Positions 62,860 through 64,000 of a DNA stretch of 64,000 nucleotides are shown one piece after another (within the stretch, counting starts at the first letter, position 1; every line of letters starts with the position of its first letter). The notes beneath the pieces are model-generated. The model was not told the origin of the DNA, did no database searches, and saw only the letters and a list, made by a program, of their open reading frames with translations. A program made the position numbers and the translations under genes. Source of the stretch: Betaproteobacteria bacterium UBA5216 (GTDB lineage: Bacteria; Pseudomonadota; Gammaproteobacteria; Burkholderiales; SG8-41); NCBI GenBank assembly GCA_002412495.1, contig DHVE01000129.1, forward strand, positions 62,001 through 126,000. The letters are read 5' to 3'.

Positions 62860-64000
62860 CTAAACATGACGCAGCGCGGTCATGGGATCCATGCGCGACG
62901 CCTTCAATGCCGGTTGCAAGCTGGCAAGTATCGCGACCACGATGACCATACCCGCAATGACTACCACGTCGCGCGCGGCGATTGCAGGCGCGAGCAGCAA
63001 TCCCTGCTGTTGTCCGAACGCAAACGTGATCTTCCAGATATTGAGTGCGTAAATCGCGCCCAGACTCAACAGCACGCCCACCACCGTGCCCAGCACGCCG
63101 AGCATCAGACCCTCCGCGAGAAACAAGGCAAGGATGCGCGAGGGCGGCGTGCCGATGGCGGAGATCGCGCCGATTTCGCGGATGCGCTCATACACCGCCA
63201 TCACCATCACATTCATCACCGCCACCAGCACAATGGATACCAGCATCACCTTGATGGCGAGTGTCAGCATGTCGATCATATTGGCGATGTTGGCGAACGG
63301 CGAAAGCCGTTGCCATGGATGCACTTCCAGCATCGGACGACCTTCCTTGTTGGTGAGGCCGCCCACGGATTCGGCAAGTCGCGCGCTGACCGCTTCAACT
63401 TTTTGTGCATCCTTTACGCGCACCACGAACTCGCTCACGTCGGGCTGCGCCATGCGCAGCAACTCGCGCGCGTCGTCGATGTGAATGTAACTGTCGCGGC
63501 CGCCGGGACCGGTGGCGCTTTCCAGCGAGCCGCGAATCACAAAGTTCTTCCCGTTGACAGAGCCGTCCTTGTTGGTGGCGATCAGCACCACCGTGTCGCC
63601 CGCCTGCACCTTGAGGCCGCGCGCCACCAGCACCGGCACCAGCATTTCGCCGCGTTTTAACAACGGTCCCTTGCGCTCGCCGTCGAGTTGACGTTCGGCG
63701 AGCAGCGGCGTTACCTTGACCTCGGTTTCCGGATCAATGCCGTTCACCCGCACACTGGTGGTCTCGGTGTAGTTGCTGAACATGGCACCGAACTTTACGC
63801 GCGGCGCCACCGCCTCGATCATCGGTTCCTCTTCCAGGGCTTTGGTAACCCGCGCCACCATCGCAGGCGGCATATTCATGTTGAGCGGCAGACTCTCGAT
63901 GGATGCCACATAACCCCGACGGTGTATCTGTGCATGGCCCAGCATCGAATCGGTGATTTGCCCTACCATCATCTGCTTGAACGAGCCGGTGATCGCCACG
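62860..64000 (-). CDS. FtsX/LolCE-type ABC transporter permease, 5' end beyond window
   Basis: About 380 residues are visible; the reading frame is open to the window edge, so the N terminus and perhaps the first transmembrane helix are missing. Visible are a large periplasmic domain (to about residue 240 of the fragment) and a three-helix FtsX bundle (MLTLAIKVMLVSIVLVAVM; VYERIREIGAISAIGTPP; a last helix ending TALRHV). LolCE/MacB-like permeases extract lipids or lipoproteins from the inner membrane. The matching ATPase is not seen and would lie beyond the window, or be the gene at 59817 (less likely, since that is GldA-type). Confidence 0.85.
   Translation of the reverse strand, partial: VAITGSFKQMMVGQITDSMLGHAQIHRRGYVASIESLPLNMNMPPAMVARVTKALEEEPMIEAVAPRVKFGAMFSNYTETTSVRVNGIDPETEVKVTPLLAERQLDGERKGPLLKRGEMLVPVLVARGLKVQAGDTVVLIATNKDGSVNGKNFVIRGSLESATGPGGRDSYIHIDDARELLRMAQPDVSEFVVRVKDAQKVEAVSARLAESVGGLTNKEGRPMLEVHPWQRLSPFANIANMIDMLTLAIKVMLVSIVLVAVMNVMVMAVYERIREIGAISAIGTPPSRILALFLAEGLMLGVLGTVVGVLLSLGAIYALNIWKITFAFGQQQGLLLAPAIAARDVVVIAGMVIVVAILASLQPALKASRMDPMTALRHV

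Noticed and set aside
62677..63660. A 327-codon plus-strand frame opposite the permease and LolA-like genes
   Set aside because: His/Arg/Gln-rich shadow of two coupled genes on the minus strand.

Overview
The window is a dense, GC-rich, almost entirely chromosomal stretch from a proteobacterium, most likely a beta- or neighbouring gammaproteobacterium. The evidence is CbpA/CbpM, OmpW, a full ccoNOQP-ccoGHIS locus, NodT-type efflux lipoproteins, short Shine-Dalgarno-led operons and FNR/ANR-type operators. No rRNA, tRNA, CRISPR array, transposase or prophage gene was recognised. The species cannot be named from this sequence. The gene content points to a facultative or microaerophilic life style.

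Layout. Positions 72-11000 carry a VTT-type membrane protein, a two-part CYTH protein, an SLC13-type anion transporter, MgtC, the co-chaperone pair CbpA/CbpM, an unknown cysteine-containing protein, a CarS-like (CDP-archaeol synthase family) membrane protein, a cyclic-2,3-diphosphoglycerate-synthetase-like GTPase, MarC and an FtsH protease. Positions 11125-15958 hold a tripartite efflux system (outer-membrane factor, adaptor, MacB-type ATPase and permease). Positions 16130-22863 hold a FecR/tryptophan-rich envelope protein, a flavin reductase, an outer-membrane beta-barrel, aspartate 4-decarboxylase and a lipoprotein. Positions 22979-30409 (minus strand) form one tight operon: Lon-family protease, universal stress protein, amino-acid dehydrogenase, and the gamma-delta, alpha and beta chains of a 2-oxoacid:ferredoxin oxidoreductase. 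Then come a hemerythrin protein, a formate/nitrite channel and a class II (B12) ribonucleotide reductase.

Positions 35244-39145 look like an accessory strip with loose spacing: a methyltransferase, an exported DUF1330 protein and a dihaem cytochrome c, the last two preceded by diverged copies of the same 150-bp upstream sequence. Positions 39146-48832 (minus) are the complete cbb3 oxidase and assembly locus headed by ompW; it includes a 57-codon ccoQ. Positions 49076-59623 hold gpsA and then a long operon joining an Fbp-type ABC importer to an acyl-CoA ligase, pyruvate-dehydrogenase-type E1 alpha, E1 beta and E2, and an acyl carrier protein. The right end (59817-64000) has a GldA-type ABC ATPase, a second beta-barrel paralogous to the one at 19222, a LolA-like protein and an FtsX-type permease that runs off the window.

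The unifying signal is regulatory. Eight exact TTGAT-N4-ATCAA palindromes, the FNR/ANR/Dnr operator, lie upstream of genes here. About 0.06 are expected by chance in 64 kb, if one assumes equal base frequencies. At least ten near-matches accompany them. I read the window as a large oxygen-responsive gene region: high-affinity respiration, ferredoxin-linked and CoA-linked 2-oxoacid metabolism, oxygen-independent deoxynucleotide synthesis, oxygen/NO-binding hemerythrin, and protein quality control under one low-oxygen regulator. The regulator itself is not encoded in the window.
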